A stretch of DNA of 64,000 nt from CAVQAH01 sp963784195 (GTDB lineage Bacteria; Acidobacteriota; Vicinamibacteria; Vicinamibacterales; 2-12-FULL-66-21), in NCBI GenBank assembly GCA_963784195.1, contig CAWARA010000016.1, positions 540,386 to 604,385 on the forward strand. The letters run 5' to 3'. Below are positions 36,956-45,924 of the stretch, piece by piece. Every line of letters begins with the position of its first letter. Position 1 is the stretch's first letter. The position numbers were made by a program, and so were the translations under genes. The notes under the pieces were generated by a model. The model saw only the letters and a list, made by a program, of their open reading frames with translations. It had not been told where the DNA came from and searched no databases.

Positions 36956-39900
36956 TTACTGAACCTCCAGCAGCGGCAGACCCGCTGCCTTCAGTTTCGC
37001 GTTCAGGGCCGGTACGTCAACGGTCCTGATCGCCGTCCATCGCGCCATCACCCGTGTAGCGGTTGCGTTCGCGGCGGTCAGAGCATTCAACGTGTTCGTC
37101 GTGGGCGCAACGTCGGCGGCCTGCATCGCGTTCATCATCCCGCTCAACTGCTCGCCAACGCGCCAGAGCGTGTCGGTCGGCTGCGCTGCCGCGGGCGGAC
37201 CGCCACCGCGTCCGCCACCACGTCCACCAGCGGGCACGCTTCGTGTGCCCTCCAATCCGGCGAGCTTCTTATCGAACGCGGCGAGAGCCTCCTTGAGCGG
37301 CCCATTCGCATTCGCCTGGATTTTCGCGGCCTGAGCACGAAGGGACGCCGCCGTGGCTGCGGCCTCAAAGGCATCCGCCGCGCCGTAGTAGGTCGTACTG
37401 GTCAAACTGTAGACGCGATTCATCGTCAGGGCTGGCGTCTTCACGCGCGGGTCCTGCTTCACCTGAATAGGCTGCGTGAAGCTCTTTCCATCGACGGTCA
37501 GCTTCACCGTGTAGGTGCCAGGACTGACCCACGGTGTCGTCGGCGCCGGCGCGCTGTTGTAAGGAATCGCCTGGATAGGCAAACCGCCGCGTCCGCCACC
37601 GCCGCCGTCTGCGAGTGGCTGATAGTGCATGTCCCACACGAAGCGATGCATCCCGGGCTCGACGGACAGCCTCTGAGGCGAACGGTACCAGTAGAGCGGA
37701 ACAGGCGCTTCGACCGCCGGTGGAATGGGCGTCACTGGGTCGGCGCTGGAGTACCGCCGAACGAGCCGGCCGTCCTTCTGCAGGATCTCGAGCGTGACTG
37801 GTCCAGCCGCACGTGACTTCAGGTAGTAGTTGATGATGGCGCCATCGGGCGGATTGGATGACGTCGGTTCCTCGACGGGCCACGGCATGTCCGTGCTGGT
37901 GTTCCAACGCACTCTCCACGCGGTCGTCGGCTTGAAGAGCACCGCGTCCTGGCCCGCCGTATCAGCGCCGATCTGCCTGAGCGGCGTGATGTCGTCGAGA
38001 ATCCAGAACCCGCGCCCGTGCATGCCAATCGCCAGATCGTCGTCTTTGACGATGACGTCGCGCACCGACGAGATCGGCAGGTTCAGACGCAGCGATTGCC
38101 AGTTCGCGCCGTCGTCGAACGACACATAGACCGTTCGTTCGGTTGCGGCAAACAGCAATCCCTTCCGCTTCGGATCTTCCCGGACGGCGTTGACCGTCTC
38201 GCCAGCCGGAATCCCGTTGACGATCTCCGTCCAGGTCTTGCCGCCGTCATGCGTGCGCAGGATGTGCGGCCGCAGATCGTCGAGCCGCAGCGTGTTGATG
38301 GCTGCGTAAGCCGTCAGCGGATCGAACCGGCCGGCGTCGACGATCGAGACCTTTGCCCACGCCTCCAGCGACGGCGGCGTGATGTCCTTCCATGTCACGC
38401 CGCCATCTGACGTCACGTGAATCAAGCCGTCGTCGGTTCCGACCCAGATTCGGTTGATGTCCTGGTACGAGGGCGCAACCGTGTAGATGACGCCACGCGG
38501 GCTCGATTGCGCAGACGGAAGGTCCCGGTACTTGCCGACGCTCTTCGGCGTCACCCAGGTCTTGCGGGTCAGGTCCGGACTGATCTGTTTCCAGTTCTGC
38601 CCGCCATCGATGGTCTTCCACAGATGGTTGTTGGCAAAGAAGAGCGAGCGCTTGTCGACCTCGGAGAACACCACCGGCATTGTCCGTACCGTTCGGAAGT
38701 TGCCCTGGGCACCGCCCGCACCTCCCCGTCCACCGATCGGGCCAACGCTCGATACCTGTCCGGTCCGACGGTCGAAGCGCGTCACGTTGCGGCCGCCGTA
38801 CACGATGTCCGGGTTCAGCGGATCCGGCGCGACGTAGCCGTACTCGTCTACGCCGACTGGGAGCCAGTCCCTGACCGAAATCGCACCGTAGTTGCCGCGG
38901 CTTGCAACACACGCGGATCCACTCTCCTGCTGACCGCTGCAGAGACGGTAGGGGAAGGCGTTGTCGGCCGACACGTGATACATCTGCGCCGTTGGCTGGT
39001 TGTACCAGGAGCTCCACGTCTCGCCGCCGTTGAGCGTCACGACCGCGCCCTGATCCGCAGCGAGCAGAACAATGTCGGGGTTGTCAGGATTGATCCAGCC
39101 GTTCTGATAGTCCTCGCCGCCAGGCGCACCCTTGTAAGGCGTCCACGTCTTGCCGCCGTCGGTGGATTTCCACGAGACGGTGCTCGCGATGATCACGGTG
39201 TCGGGATCCTTCGGATGCGGCAGTGGAATCGGCAGATCGCCTCCGCCGATCCTCCCTGCAGGCCTGGCGTCGTTCGACACGCGGATCCAGCTCTCCCCCG
39301 CATCATCACTTCGATAGATGCCGCTCGCGCCGCGAGTTTCAGTGCTGCCAGGCGCGGTCCCGGCTGCAATGAGCCCGTAAATGCGCTTTGGGTTGGCAGG
39401 TGAGATCGCGAGGTTCGCCTGAATGACCGGCGGCAGACCGTTTGTCAGCGGCTTCCACGTCGTGCCGCCGTCCACGGACTTGAAGATCCCACCGTCGGTG
39501 CCGGCCCACACGGAGTTCTCCCAGGGGCCCTGCCGCTCTTCCCACATCGTTGCGTAAACGACCTGCGGGTTCGACGGATCGATGTCGACGTCGTTGCCAC
39601 CCGTGTTCTCGTCCTTGTAGAGCACTTTCTGAAAACTCTTCCCGCCGTCCGTCGATCTGAAAATGCCGCGTTCTTCGTTCGGACCGTACGGATGGCCGAG
39701 CGCCGCGACGAAGATTCGGTCTGCGTTCTTCGGATCCACGGCAAGGGCGGGAATCTGATGTGAATCGTTCAGTCCGAGCCGGGTCCAGGTGCGTCCCGCG
39801 TCGGTCGATTTGTAAACGCCGTCACCAGTAGCAAGGTCGGGCCGGTGCAGCGCTTCTCCACTGCCCACGTAGACGATCTTCGGATCGGATGGCGCAACGG

Positions 39901-40270
39901 CGATCGTCCCGATCGAGCCGGTAGGCTGATCGTCGAAGATCGGTGTCCACGTGCGTCCGGCATCAGTGGTTTTCCAGACACCGCCATTACACACGCCCAT
40001 ATAGAACGTGTAGGGATGGCTCGGATGCCCCGCAGCCGCGCGAGTGCGGCTTGCGCGGTGCGGCCCGATCGATCGCCAGCGCATCTCGCCGAAGAGCGAC
40101 GGGCTCACACGCGCGTTCTCCTGTGCCGGGATCGAGGGGTTCAAGGCGGCTTCGTAGTGTCCGGCTTCAGCCGGACCGGCGAGGCCGTGGTTCGCGGGTC
40201 GTCGCTCGTCGCTCGCAGAGCAGATCGTCAGCAGCCATGCAATGGCGAGGATGATGTGATGGATACGCAC
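36956..40270 (-). CDS. Large exported BNR/VPS10-type beta-propeller protein (sialidase-like fold)
   Basis: About 1104 aa from a GTG at 40270, chosen because it begins a signal peptide (RIHHIILAIAWLLTICSA). Codons further upstream fall in an oligomer repeat; there is no strong Shine-Dalgarno sequence. The body is a series of BNR/Asp-box repeats (WKTTDAGRTWTPIFDD, YKSTDAGRTWTRLGLN, FRSTDGGKSFQKV, FKSVDGGTTWKPL, YRSDDAGESWIRV, WKSTDGGKTWTPY, WKTIDGGQNWKQI, HVTSDGGVTWKDI), as in VPS10/sortilin-like exo-proteins. A FlgD-like Ig domain and a Gly-rich linker (GGRGGGRGGGPP) follow. True sialidase residues (RIP motif, Arg triad) are not evident, so enzymatic activity is doubtful. Residues near the mature N-terminus (GPAEAGHYEAALN) are encoded by a dispersed repeat. 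Confidence 0.82.
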   Translation of the reverse strand: MRIHHIILAIAWLLTICSASDERRPANHGLAGPAEAGHYEAALNPSIPAQENARVSPSLFGEMRWRSIGPHRASRTRAAAGHPSHPYTFYMGVCNGGVWKTTDAGRTWTPIFDDQPTGSIGTIAVAPSDPKIVYVGSGEALHRPDLATGDGVYKSTDAGRTWTRLGLNDSHQIPALAVDPKNADRIFVAALGHPYGPNEERGIFRSTDGGKSFQKVLYKDENTGGNDVDIDPSNPQVVYATMWEERQGPWENSVWAGTDGGIFKSVDGGTTWKPLTNGLPPVIQANLAISPANPKRIYGLIAAGTAPGSTETRGASGIYRSDDAGESWIRVSNDARPAGRIGGGDLPIPLPHPKDPDTVIIASTVSWKSTDGGKTWTPYKGAPGGEDYQNGWINPDNPDIVLLAADQGAVVTLNGGETWSSWYNQPTAQMYHVSADNAFPYRLCSGQQESGSACVASRGNYGAISVRDWLPVGVDEYGYVAPDPLNPDIVYGGRNVTRFDRRTGQVSSVGPIGGRGGAGGAQGNFRTVRTMPVVFSEVDKRSLFFANNHLWKTIDGGQNWKQISPDLTRKTWVTPKSVGKYRDLPSAQSSPRGVIYTVAPSYQDINRIWVGTDDGLIHVTSDGGVTWKDITPPSLEAWAKVSIVDAGRFDPLTAYAAINTLRLDDLRPHILRTHDGGKTWTEIVNGIPAGETVNAVREDPKRKGLLFAATERTVYVSFDDGANWQSLRLNLPISSVRDVIVKDDDLAIGMHGRGFWILDDITPLRQIGADTAGQDAVLFKPTTAWRVRWNTSTDMPWPVEEPTSSNPPDGAIINYYLKSRAAGPVTLEILQKDGRLVRRYSSADPVTPIPPAVEAPVPLYWYRSPQRLSVEPGMHRFVWDMHYQPLADGGGGGRGGLPIQAIPYNSAPAPTTPWVSPGTYTVKLTVDGKSFTQPIQVKQDPRVKTPALTMNRVYSLTSTTYYGAADAFEAAATAASLRAQAAKIQANANGPLKEALAAFDKKLAGLEGTRSVPAGGRGGGRGGGPPAAAQPTDTLWRVGEQLSGMMNAMQAADVAPTTNTLNALTAANATATRVMARWTAIRTVDVPALNAKLKAAGLPLLEVQ
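40159..40176. repeat. REP-like hairpin inside the BNR protein N-terminus
   Basis: GTCCGGCT-TC-AGCCGGAC, a perfect 8-bp stem with the TC apex shared by the hairpins at 34343, 36898 and 42328. It lies within coding sequence, between the signal peptide and the first propeller repeat. Confidence 0.8.
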
Positions 40271-40288
40271 GGCCGGGAGTATAGCGCG

Positions 40289-40372
40289 CCGTCGCTCGTG
40301 GACCGTTGCTCGTCGCTCGTGCAGCTTGCCCAGCGGCCCGGCGAGACACGAACCACGAGCCACGAACCACGG
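40289..40372. repeat. GTGGTTCGT-type inverted repeat in a divergent promoter region
   Basis: The left arm 40289-40321 (GTCGCTCGTGGACCG and CTCGTCGCTCG) and right arm 40340-40372 (GGCGAGACACGAACCACG then AGCCACGAACCACGG) belong to the family at 35405, 50731 and 53986. A further half copy (CCGTGGTTCGCGGGTCGTCG) is inside the BNR gene at about 40185-40218. Confidence 0.85.
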
Positions 40373-40494
40373 CAGCCGTGAACCCCCGTCTGACCCTCCG
40401 GAAGGACGTGACAAAAGTCACCCCTTCCCCCTGACGCGCCACACTACCGTCAACCTCCAGTCAGCCTCATATTTGACGCTGTCAGGAGGACGAC

Positions 40495-41427
40495 ATGATT
40501 GCTGAACTGCAACGCGTCACCAAGCGCTACGGATCGGTGACGGCGTTGAACGGCGTGACGCTCCAGCTCGCGCCAGGGCAGGTAACGGCACTGCTCGGGC
40601 CAAATGGCGCAGGCAAAACCACCGCTGTGAAACTGCTCCTCGGATTGATTCGACCGACGAGCGGTACGGTTGCCCTCTTCGGCGCCGATCCCCGCTCTCT
40701 ACCGGCGCGGCGGCGCACGGGCGTCATGCTCCAGATCGCGAAGGTTCCGGAGACGCTGACCGTCAGGGAGCACGTGCATCTGTTCTGCAGCTACTATCCC
40801 GCGCCGCTGACGGTCGAGCAGGCGCTGATCGCTGCGGACCTGCGCGACGTCGCGGACAGGCGCTACGGAACACTCTCGGGCGGCCAGAAACAACGCGTGC
40901 AGTTCGCGCTCGCAATCTGTGGCAATCCTGAACTGCTGTTTCTCGACGAACCGACGGTCGGCATGGACGTCGAGTCACGCCGCGCCTTCTGGCAGCAGGT
41001 TCGCGCGCTGGCGGCACGCGGCCGCTCGATCGTGTTGACGACGCACTATCTGGAAGAGGCGGATGCGCTGGCGGACCGGATCGTCGTCATCAACGCCGGC
41101 ACCATCGTCGCCGACGGCAGCCCCGCCCAGATCAAGGCGCGCGCTGCCTCCCGCCGGATTCGATGCGTCACCACGCTGTCGCCCGAAACCGTTCAGCACA
41201 TGCCGCACGTGCACGGTGTGAGGAGAGATGGGGCGTCTCTCGAAATCCTGGCGAGCGATGCCGAACACGTCGCACGCGAGCTCTTGATGCGCGACGACGG
41301 ATTGAGCGGGCTCGAAATCTCCGGCGCTGGACTCGAAGACGCGTTCCTGGCGCTGACGTCTGGCAAATCCGCCGGCGCGGCCACGACACAGGCTGAATCG
41401 GCAGCAGCGGCGGGAGGTGTGCGATGA
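40495..41427 (+). CDS. ABC-2 type exporter ATPase
   Basis: 310 aa, preceded by GGAGGA. Walker A GPNGAGKTTAVKLLLG, Q-loop MLQIAKVPETLT, signature LSGGQKQRVQFALAI, Walker B LLFLDEPTVGMD and H-switch VLTTHYLEEADALADRIVV. The C-terminal 80 residues are the accessory domain of DrrA/NatA/YvfR-like exporters. It pairs with the permease starting 3 bp before its stop (overlap). The set continues, after an intervening amidohydrolase, with a DesK-type kinase and NarL-type regulator, the arrangement of YvfR-YvfS-YvfT-YvfU-like drug or lipid exporters. The substrate is unknown. Confidence 0.95.
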   Translation: MIAELQRVTKRYGSVTALNGVTLQLAPGQVTALLGPNGAGKTTAVKLLLGLIRPTSGTVALFGADPRSLPARRRTGVMLQIAKVPETLTVREHVHLFCSYYPAPLTVEQALIAADLRDVADRRYGTLSGGQKQRVQFALAICGNPELLFLDEPTVGMDVESRRAFWQQVRALAARGRSIVLTTHYLEEADALADRIVVINAGTIVADGSPAQIKARAASRRIRCVTTLSPETVQHMPHVHGVRRDGASLEILASDAEHVARELLMRDDGLSGLEISGAGLEDAFLALTSGKSAGAATTQAESAAAAGGVR

Positions 41428-42212
41428 CGACTTCGACGGTGGGAACAGCCTGGACGCCGGCACGGGCCTATGCGCTCGAAGCCAAGTACGAGTTATTCAA
41501 GCTCCTGCGGATGCCCGCGTACGCGGTTCCGGCTGTAGCGTTCCCCGTCATGTTCTACAGCCTGTTCGGGCTGATGTTCGGCGGCCGCGCGCCTGGCGGC
41601 GTGTCGATGCCGACGTATCTGCTCGCGACCTACGGAGCATTTGGCGTGATCGGGGCTGCCCTTTTCGGCTTCGGCGTCGGCCTCGCGGTAGAACGCGGGC
41701 AGGGCTGGCTCGTACTCAAGCGTGCGACGCCGATGCCACCGCTCGCGTTGTTCACCGCGAAGCTGTTCAACGCGGTCGTGTTCGCCTGCGTCATCGTGCT
41801 CTCGCTGTCCGTGCTCGGTGTCATGTTCGGGAACGTCAGTCTTTCAGCCGGTGCGTGGGTACAGCTCGCTGGAACGCTGATCGCAGGTGCCATTCCCTTC
41901 TGCGCGATCGGACTGGCACTTGGGTACTTCGCAGGACCGAACTCCGCACCTGCACTCGTCAACCTGATCTATCTGCCGATGGCGTTTCTGTCGGGGTTGT
42001 GGATTCCGATCGAGATGCTGCCACCGGCCATCAAGAACGCCGCGCCGTTCCTGCCGGCCTATCACTTCGCGCAGTTGGCGCTCGGCGCCGTCGGCGCCGG
42101 CCTTGGAGCACCAGCCTGGACCCACGTCAGCGCCCTCGCCGGCTTCACCATCGTCGGTGTCGCGCTCGCGCTTTCGGGATACCGCCGCGATGAGGATCGC
42201 ATGTTCGGGTAA
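41424..42212 (+). CDS. ABC-2 type exporter permease
   Basis: 262 aa with six membrane segments (YAVPAVAFPVMFYSLFGLMF, YGAFGVIGAALFGFGVGL, LFNAVVFACVIVLSLSVLGV, LIAGAIPFCAIGLALGYFAG, LVNLIYLPMAFLSGLWIPI, and a C-terminal helix). The loop RGQGWLVLKRATPMPPLA and the P-x-x-FLSGLWIPIEMLPP stretch are typical of ABC2_membrane proteins. It overlaps the ATPase gene by 4 bp (ATGA). The pair forms the export channel of this system. Confidence 0.94.
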   Translation: MTTSTVGTAWTPARAYALEAKYELFKLLRMPAYAVPAVAFPVMFYSLFGLMFGGRAPGGVSMPTYLLATYGAFGVIGAALFGFGVGLAVERGQGWLVLKRATPMPPLALFTAKLFNAVVFACVIVLSLSVLGVMFGNVSLSAGAWVQLAGTLIAGAIPFCAIGLALGYFAGPNSAPALVNLIYLPMAFLSGLWIPIEMLPPAIKNAAPFLPAYHFAQLALGAVGAGLGAPAWTHVSALAGFTIVGVALALSGYRRDEDRMFG

Positions 42213-42218
42213 ACGCCT

Positions 42219-42292
42219 TGGGCGATGGGCGATGGGCGATGGGCGATGGGCGATGGGCGATGGGCGATGGGCGATGGGCGATGGGCGATGGG
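42219..42292. repeat. Tandem array of a 7-bp unit GGGCGAT
   Basis: About ten head-to-tail, almost perfect copies of GGGCGAT start 7 bp after the permease stop. Unlike the other oligomer loci, no inverted half is present. Copy number is probably variable by slippage. Confidence 0.95.
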
Positions 42293-42327
42293 CAAATGGA
42301 TACCGGTTCCAATACCGACACCTGTAG

Positions 42328-42347
42328 GCCCGACCTTCAGGTCGGGC
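42328..42347. repeat. REP-like hairpin with GCCCGACCT arms
   Basis: GCCCGACCT-TC-AGGTCGGGC, perfect 9-bp stem, same TC apex as the other hairpins in the window. It lies between the exporter permease and the amidohydrolase and could terminate or separate the transcripts. Confidence 0.85.
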
Positions 42348-42379
42348 GTGTTCGAATAATCACCGCCGGAGATTGATTG

Positions 42380-44207
42380 ATGACCATGAACACACGTCTC
42401 ATCCTCGCCATCCTCGCCGGCGGCGCGCTCGTCGCGGCGGGCGCGATTGGGTCACGGCCGAAAGCAGCACCCGCGGCCGTGCAAAAGGCGACAGGGAGCT
42501 TTGTCGTGCGCAACGTCACGGTGTTCGACGGCGAGCGCGCAACGGGGCCGACGAACGTAGTCGTCCGCGACGGAGTAATTGCCAGCGTTGGCAGCGAAGT
42601 GCCGGCGGGACTCGACACGATCGACGGCACTGGTCAGACGCTTCTCCCTGGTCTGATCGATGCGCACACGCACGCGTTCGGAAACGCGCTCGAGCGAGCA
42701 TTGCAATTCGGTGTGACGACCGAGCTGGACATGTTCACCGAGCACCGGTTCGCGGCGCAGATGCGCGCCGAGCAGCGGCAGCCACAAGGCGCGCCGCGCC
42801 GCGCGGACCTCTTTTCCGCCGGCACGCTCGTCACGTCGCCAGGCGGGCACGGCACGGAATACGGGCTGCAGATTCCGACGATTTCTTCCGCCGGCGAAGC
42901 GCAGGCGTTCGTGGACGCGCGCCTGGCCGAGGGGTCGGACTACATCAAGATCGTGTTCGACGACGGTTCGAGTTACGGCCGAAGTATCCCGACCATTGGC
43001 GCGGACGTGCTGAAGGCCACAATCGAGGCAACGAAACGCCGCAACAAGCTCGCCGTGGTGCACATCGGATCGCGAAAGGCAGCCGAACAGGCGATCGAAT
43101 CCGGCGCAAGCGGCCTGGTTCATCTCTTCGCAGACGCGCCGCCGGGAGCAGAGTTCGCGCCGCGCGTGAAAGCGGCCGGCGCCTTCGTGATCCCGACCCT
43201 GTCTGTCGTCGAGAGCGTCAGCGGAATTCCGAGTGGGAAGGCCCTGGCAGATGACCCGCGGCTGAAGGCATACGTCGGCGCAGCGGAACGGGCAGCACTG
43301 GGATCGAGCTTTCCGAGGCGTCCCGGCTCCACGTCGAGTCTGGACCACGCGCTTACGACCGCGAAGCTTCTGCATGACAGCGGCGTGCCAATCCTTGCCG
43401 GCACCGATGCGCCCAATCCAGGCACGGCGCACGGCGTGAGCATGCACCGTGAGCTCGAACTGCTTGTCAGGGCAGGGCTCAGTCCACAGGCCTCGCTGAC
43501 GGCCGCGACGTCAGTTCCCGCGCGCGTCTTCGGCCTCCCCGACCGCGGGCGCATCGCGCCCGGTCTTCGCGCCGATCTGATGCTGGTGAAGGGCGACCCT
43601 CTCCGCGACATCACGACCCTTCGCGACATCGTTTCCATCTGGAAAGGCGGTGTCGCAGTCGTCCGGGGACGTCCGGCCGATGAGACCACGAGTACGACCG
43701 CGCCCACGACGACTGGCATCGTCAGCGGCTTCGAAGGCGCAGAGGTCACCGCCGAGTTCGGTGGTGGCTGGCAGGTCTCCACCGATTCCCTGATGGGTGG
43801 GAAGTCGGAAGCGAGCATGCGAATCGCCGACGGTGGCGCAAACGGCACGAAACGGTCGCTCGAGATTACCGGCACCATCGCCGCTGGATCTCCCTATCCC
43901 TGGTCCGGCGCCATGTTCTTCCCGGCAACCACGCCGATGGCGCCAGCCAACCTCTCACGCTTCAAGGAGATCGTCTTCTGGGCGCGTGGCGATGGCGGTG
44001 AACATCAACTGATGGTGTTTGCCACGAAGCTGGGCAACATTCCTGCGACCTACGCCTTTACCGCGGGACCCGAGTGGCAGCGAGTACGTCGTTCCCCTGG
44101 CGTCGCTGTCGGGGCTCGATGGCTCGGACATCAAGGGCGTTCTGTTCTCGGCAGGCGCAAAGCCTGGCCCGTTCAGGCTGGCGATCGACGAAGTCCGGTT
44201 CCGGTAA
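42380..44207 (+). CDS. Exported amidohydrolase with C-terminal CIA30-like domain, one frameshift
   Basis: The start at 42380 has GGAGA eight bases upstream and gives a signal peptide (LILAILAGGALVAAGAIG). The amidohydrolase-superfamily core (imidazolonepropionase/prolidase-like group) has the metal motif GLIDAHTHAFGNALERAL, a lysine region (DYIKIVFDDG), HIGSRKAAEQAI and VPILAGTDAPNPGTAHG, and ends in GRIAPGLRADLMLVKGDPL. A CIA30/NADH-ubiquinone intermediate-associated-like beta-sandwich follows (FEGAEVTAEFGGGWQVSTDS, RFKEIVFWARGDGGEHQLMV). A single inserted base near 44085 changes frame; the corrected tail is YVVPLASLSGLDGSDIKGVL ending IDEVRFR. It lies between the exporter genes and their two-component genes. 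The substrate may be a peptide or amide. Confidence 0.87.
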
Positions 44208-44209
44208 TA

Positions 44210-45322
44210 ATGGCGGACACCATGCGCTTCAGGCTGCTGCCGGAGTCGTCGCCGCTCGGCTGGACGCCTTACGCGTGGCTGGTGTACCTCTCGTTCTTCC
44301 TCGTCTATGCCTACGCCACCAACGGGCCGTCGGAATGGATCCTTGACGGCCTTGCGGTCGCTGCGTTCCTGGTGCTGTATTTCAGGTGCTTCTGGGTGTG
44401 CGGAGCGCGGCTGTTACCGTACGTGTTCGGAATTGTCGCAATCGGCCTGATCACGAGCACGAGAAATCCAGGCGCGAGCTGCTTCTTCATCTACGCCGCC
44501 GCGTTCCTGGGGGAGGTAGGACGGCCGGCCGTCGGTGCGCGATGGATGCTCGTCATCCTCGCCATCATCGGCGTGCACACGTGGGCGTTCAATCTGCCGC
44601 CGACGTTCTGGGTTCCGGCAGCGGTCATCTCCGTGCTCGTGGGCGGCTCGAACATTCACTTCTGTGAAGTGCGCCGCAAAGATCAGGCGTTGATCAAAGA
44701 GCACGAACGCGCGGAACAGTTCGCGAAAATTGCCGAGCGTGAGCGGATTGCCCGCGACATGCACGATCTGCTCGGACATACACTGTCGGTCATCGTTCTC
44801 AAGTCCGAGCTGGCCTCGAAGCTGGCCGATCGCGATCCAAAACGGGCGGCCGCCGAGATTCGAGACGTCGAGAACATCTCGCGCAATGCGCTGGCAGAAG
44901 TCCGGCGGGCGATCCACGGCTACCGCGGCGAGCGCTTGCTGGACGAACTGATATCCGCGCGCAAGACTCTCGCGGCTGCGAGCGTCGACCTCACCGAAGA
45001 CATCGCGCCGTGTGCCCTTGGCGCCGACGAGGAACGGGCACTCGCCCTCGGGCTGCGCGAGGCGGTCACCAATGTCGTGCGTCACTCGCAGGCGTCGCAG
45101 TGCCGCATCAGCTTGAAGGCAGAACACGGCGCAGTTCGGCTGACCGTCGAAGACGATGGCGTCGGAGGCGAGCTCGTCGAGGGTGCAGGTCTGGCTGGTA
45201 TGCGCGTCAGGCTTGCCGAGGTCGATGGCGTCGTCGAACGCGATGGGCAGCGCGGAACCCGGCTGATTCTACGCGTCCCAGAGCGGCCAGCAGCAGCGCC
45301 TGAGCCCGTGGTGCTGTCGTGA
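44210..45322 (+). CDS. DesK-type sensor histidine kinase
   Basis: 370 aa, start 2 bp after the amidohydrolase stop. Four to five membrane helices (PYAWLVYLSFFLVYAYA, ILDGLAVAAFLVLYF, LLPYVFGIVAIGLI, WMLVILAIIGVHTWAF, VPAAVISVLVGGS) lead to a HisKA_3 dimerisation helix with the phosphorylated histidine in ARDMHDLLGHTLSVIVLK. The HATPase domain has the N box LREAVTNVVRHSQAS, VEDDGVGG and GLAGMRVRLAEVDG. It resembles B. subtilis DesK/YvfT and probably senses membrane stress or the exporter's substrate. Its stop overlaps the start of the response regulator (GTGA). Confidence 0.95.
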   Translation: MADTMRFRLLPESSPLGWTPYAWLVYLSFFLVYAYATNGPSEWILDGLAVAAFLVLYFRCFWVCGARLLPYVFGIVAIGLITSTRNPGASCFFIYAAAFLGEVGRPAVGARWMLVILAIIGVHTWAFNLPPTFWVPAAVISVLVGGSNIHFCEVRRKDQALIKEHERAEQFAKIAERERIARDMHDLLGHTLSVIVLKSELASKLADRDPKRAAAEIRDVENISRNALAEVRRAIHGYRGERLLDELISARKTLAAASVDLTEDIAPCALGADEERALALGLREAVTNVVRHSQASQCRISLKAEHGAVRLTVEDDGVGGELVEGAGLAGMRVRLAEVDGVVERDGQRGTRLILRVPERPAAAPEPVVLS

Positions 45323-45921
45323 TCCGCATCCTCATCGCCGAGGATCAGGGCATGGTCCGCGGCGCCCTGACGGCGTTACTGAGCATCGAGAGCGACCTCG
45401 AGGTCGTGGCTGAAGCACGCACGGGACCCGAGGCACTCGCAGCCGCCCTTCAACACAAGCCCGACGTCGTCCTGACCGACATCGAAATGCCAGGCATGAC
45501 AGGCCTGGATCTGGCCGCCGCCCTGCATGAGAAAGGCTCGACCGCGCGTATTATCATCCTCACGACGTTCGCCCGGTCGGGCTACCTGCGCCGCGCGCTC
45601 GAGGTTGGCGCTTCAGGCTACCTGCTGAAGGATGCGCCGTCCGCACAGCTCGCCGATGCGGTGCGCAGGGTCGCTGCAGGCGGGCGCGCGATCGATCCGA
45701 CGCTCGCGACCGAAGCGTGGACCGAGCCGGACCCCTTGACCGATCGCGAGCGTCAGGTGTTGCGGCTGGCTGATGAAGGTCGAACGGGTGCCGAGATCGC
45801 ACGCGAGTTGAAGCTGTCGGAAGGCACCGTTCGCAACTATCTATCGGAAACCATCGGCAAGCTCGGCGCGCGGAATCGTGTCGAAGCCGCGCGGCTCGCC
45901 AGGCAGAAGGGATGGCTGTAA
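45319..45921 (+). CDS. NarL/FixJ-type response regulator
   Basis: 200 aa, GTG start overlapping the kinase stop. Receiver domain: acidic pair IAEDQGMVRGAL, phosphoacceptor aspartate in VVLTDIEMPGMTG, T in IILTTFARSGYL and K in GYLLKDAPS. The LuxR-type helix-turn-helix spans LTDRERQVLRLADEGRTGAE to SEGTVRNYLSETIGKLGARN. It is the cognate partner of the DesK-like kinase and probably controls the ABC exporter genes at 40495-42212. Confidence 0.96.
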   Translation: MIRILIAEDQGMVRGALTALLSIESDLEVVAEARTGPEALAAALQHKPDVVLTDIEMPGMTGLDLAAALHEKGSTARIIILTTFARSGYLRRALEVGASGYLLKDAPSAQLADAVRRVAAGGRAIDPTLATEAWTEPDPLTDRERQVLRLADEGRTGAEIARELKLSEGTVRNYLSETIGKLGARNRVEAARLARQKGWL

Positions 45922-45924
45922 AGC

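Noticed and set aside
36956..40270. True sialidase (exo-alpha-sialidase)
   Set aside because: Many Asp-box repeats are present but no RIP motif or arginine triad was found, so only the propeller fold is claimed.
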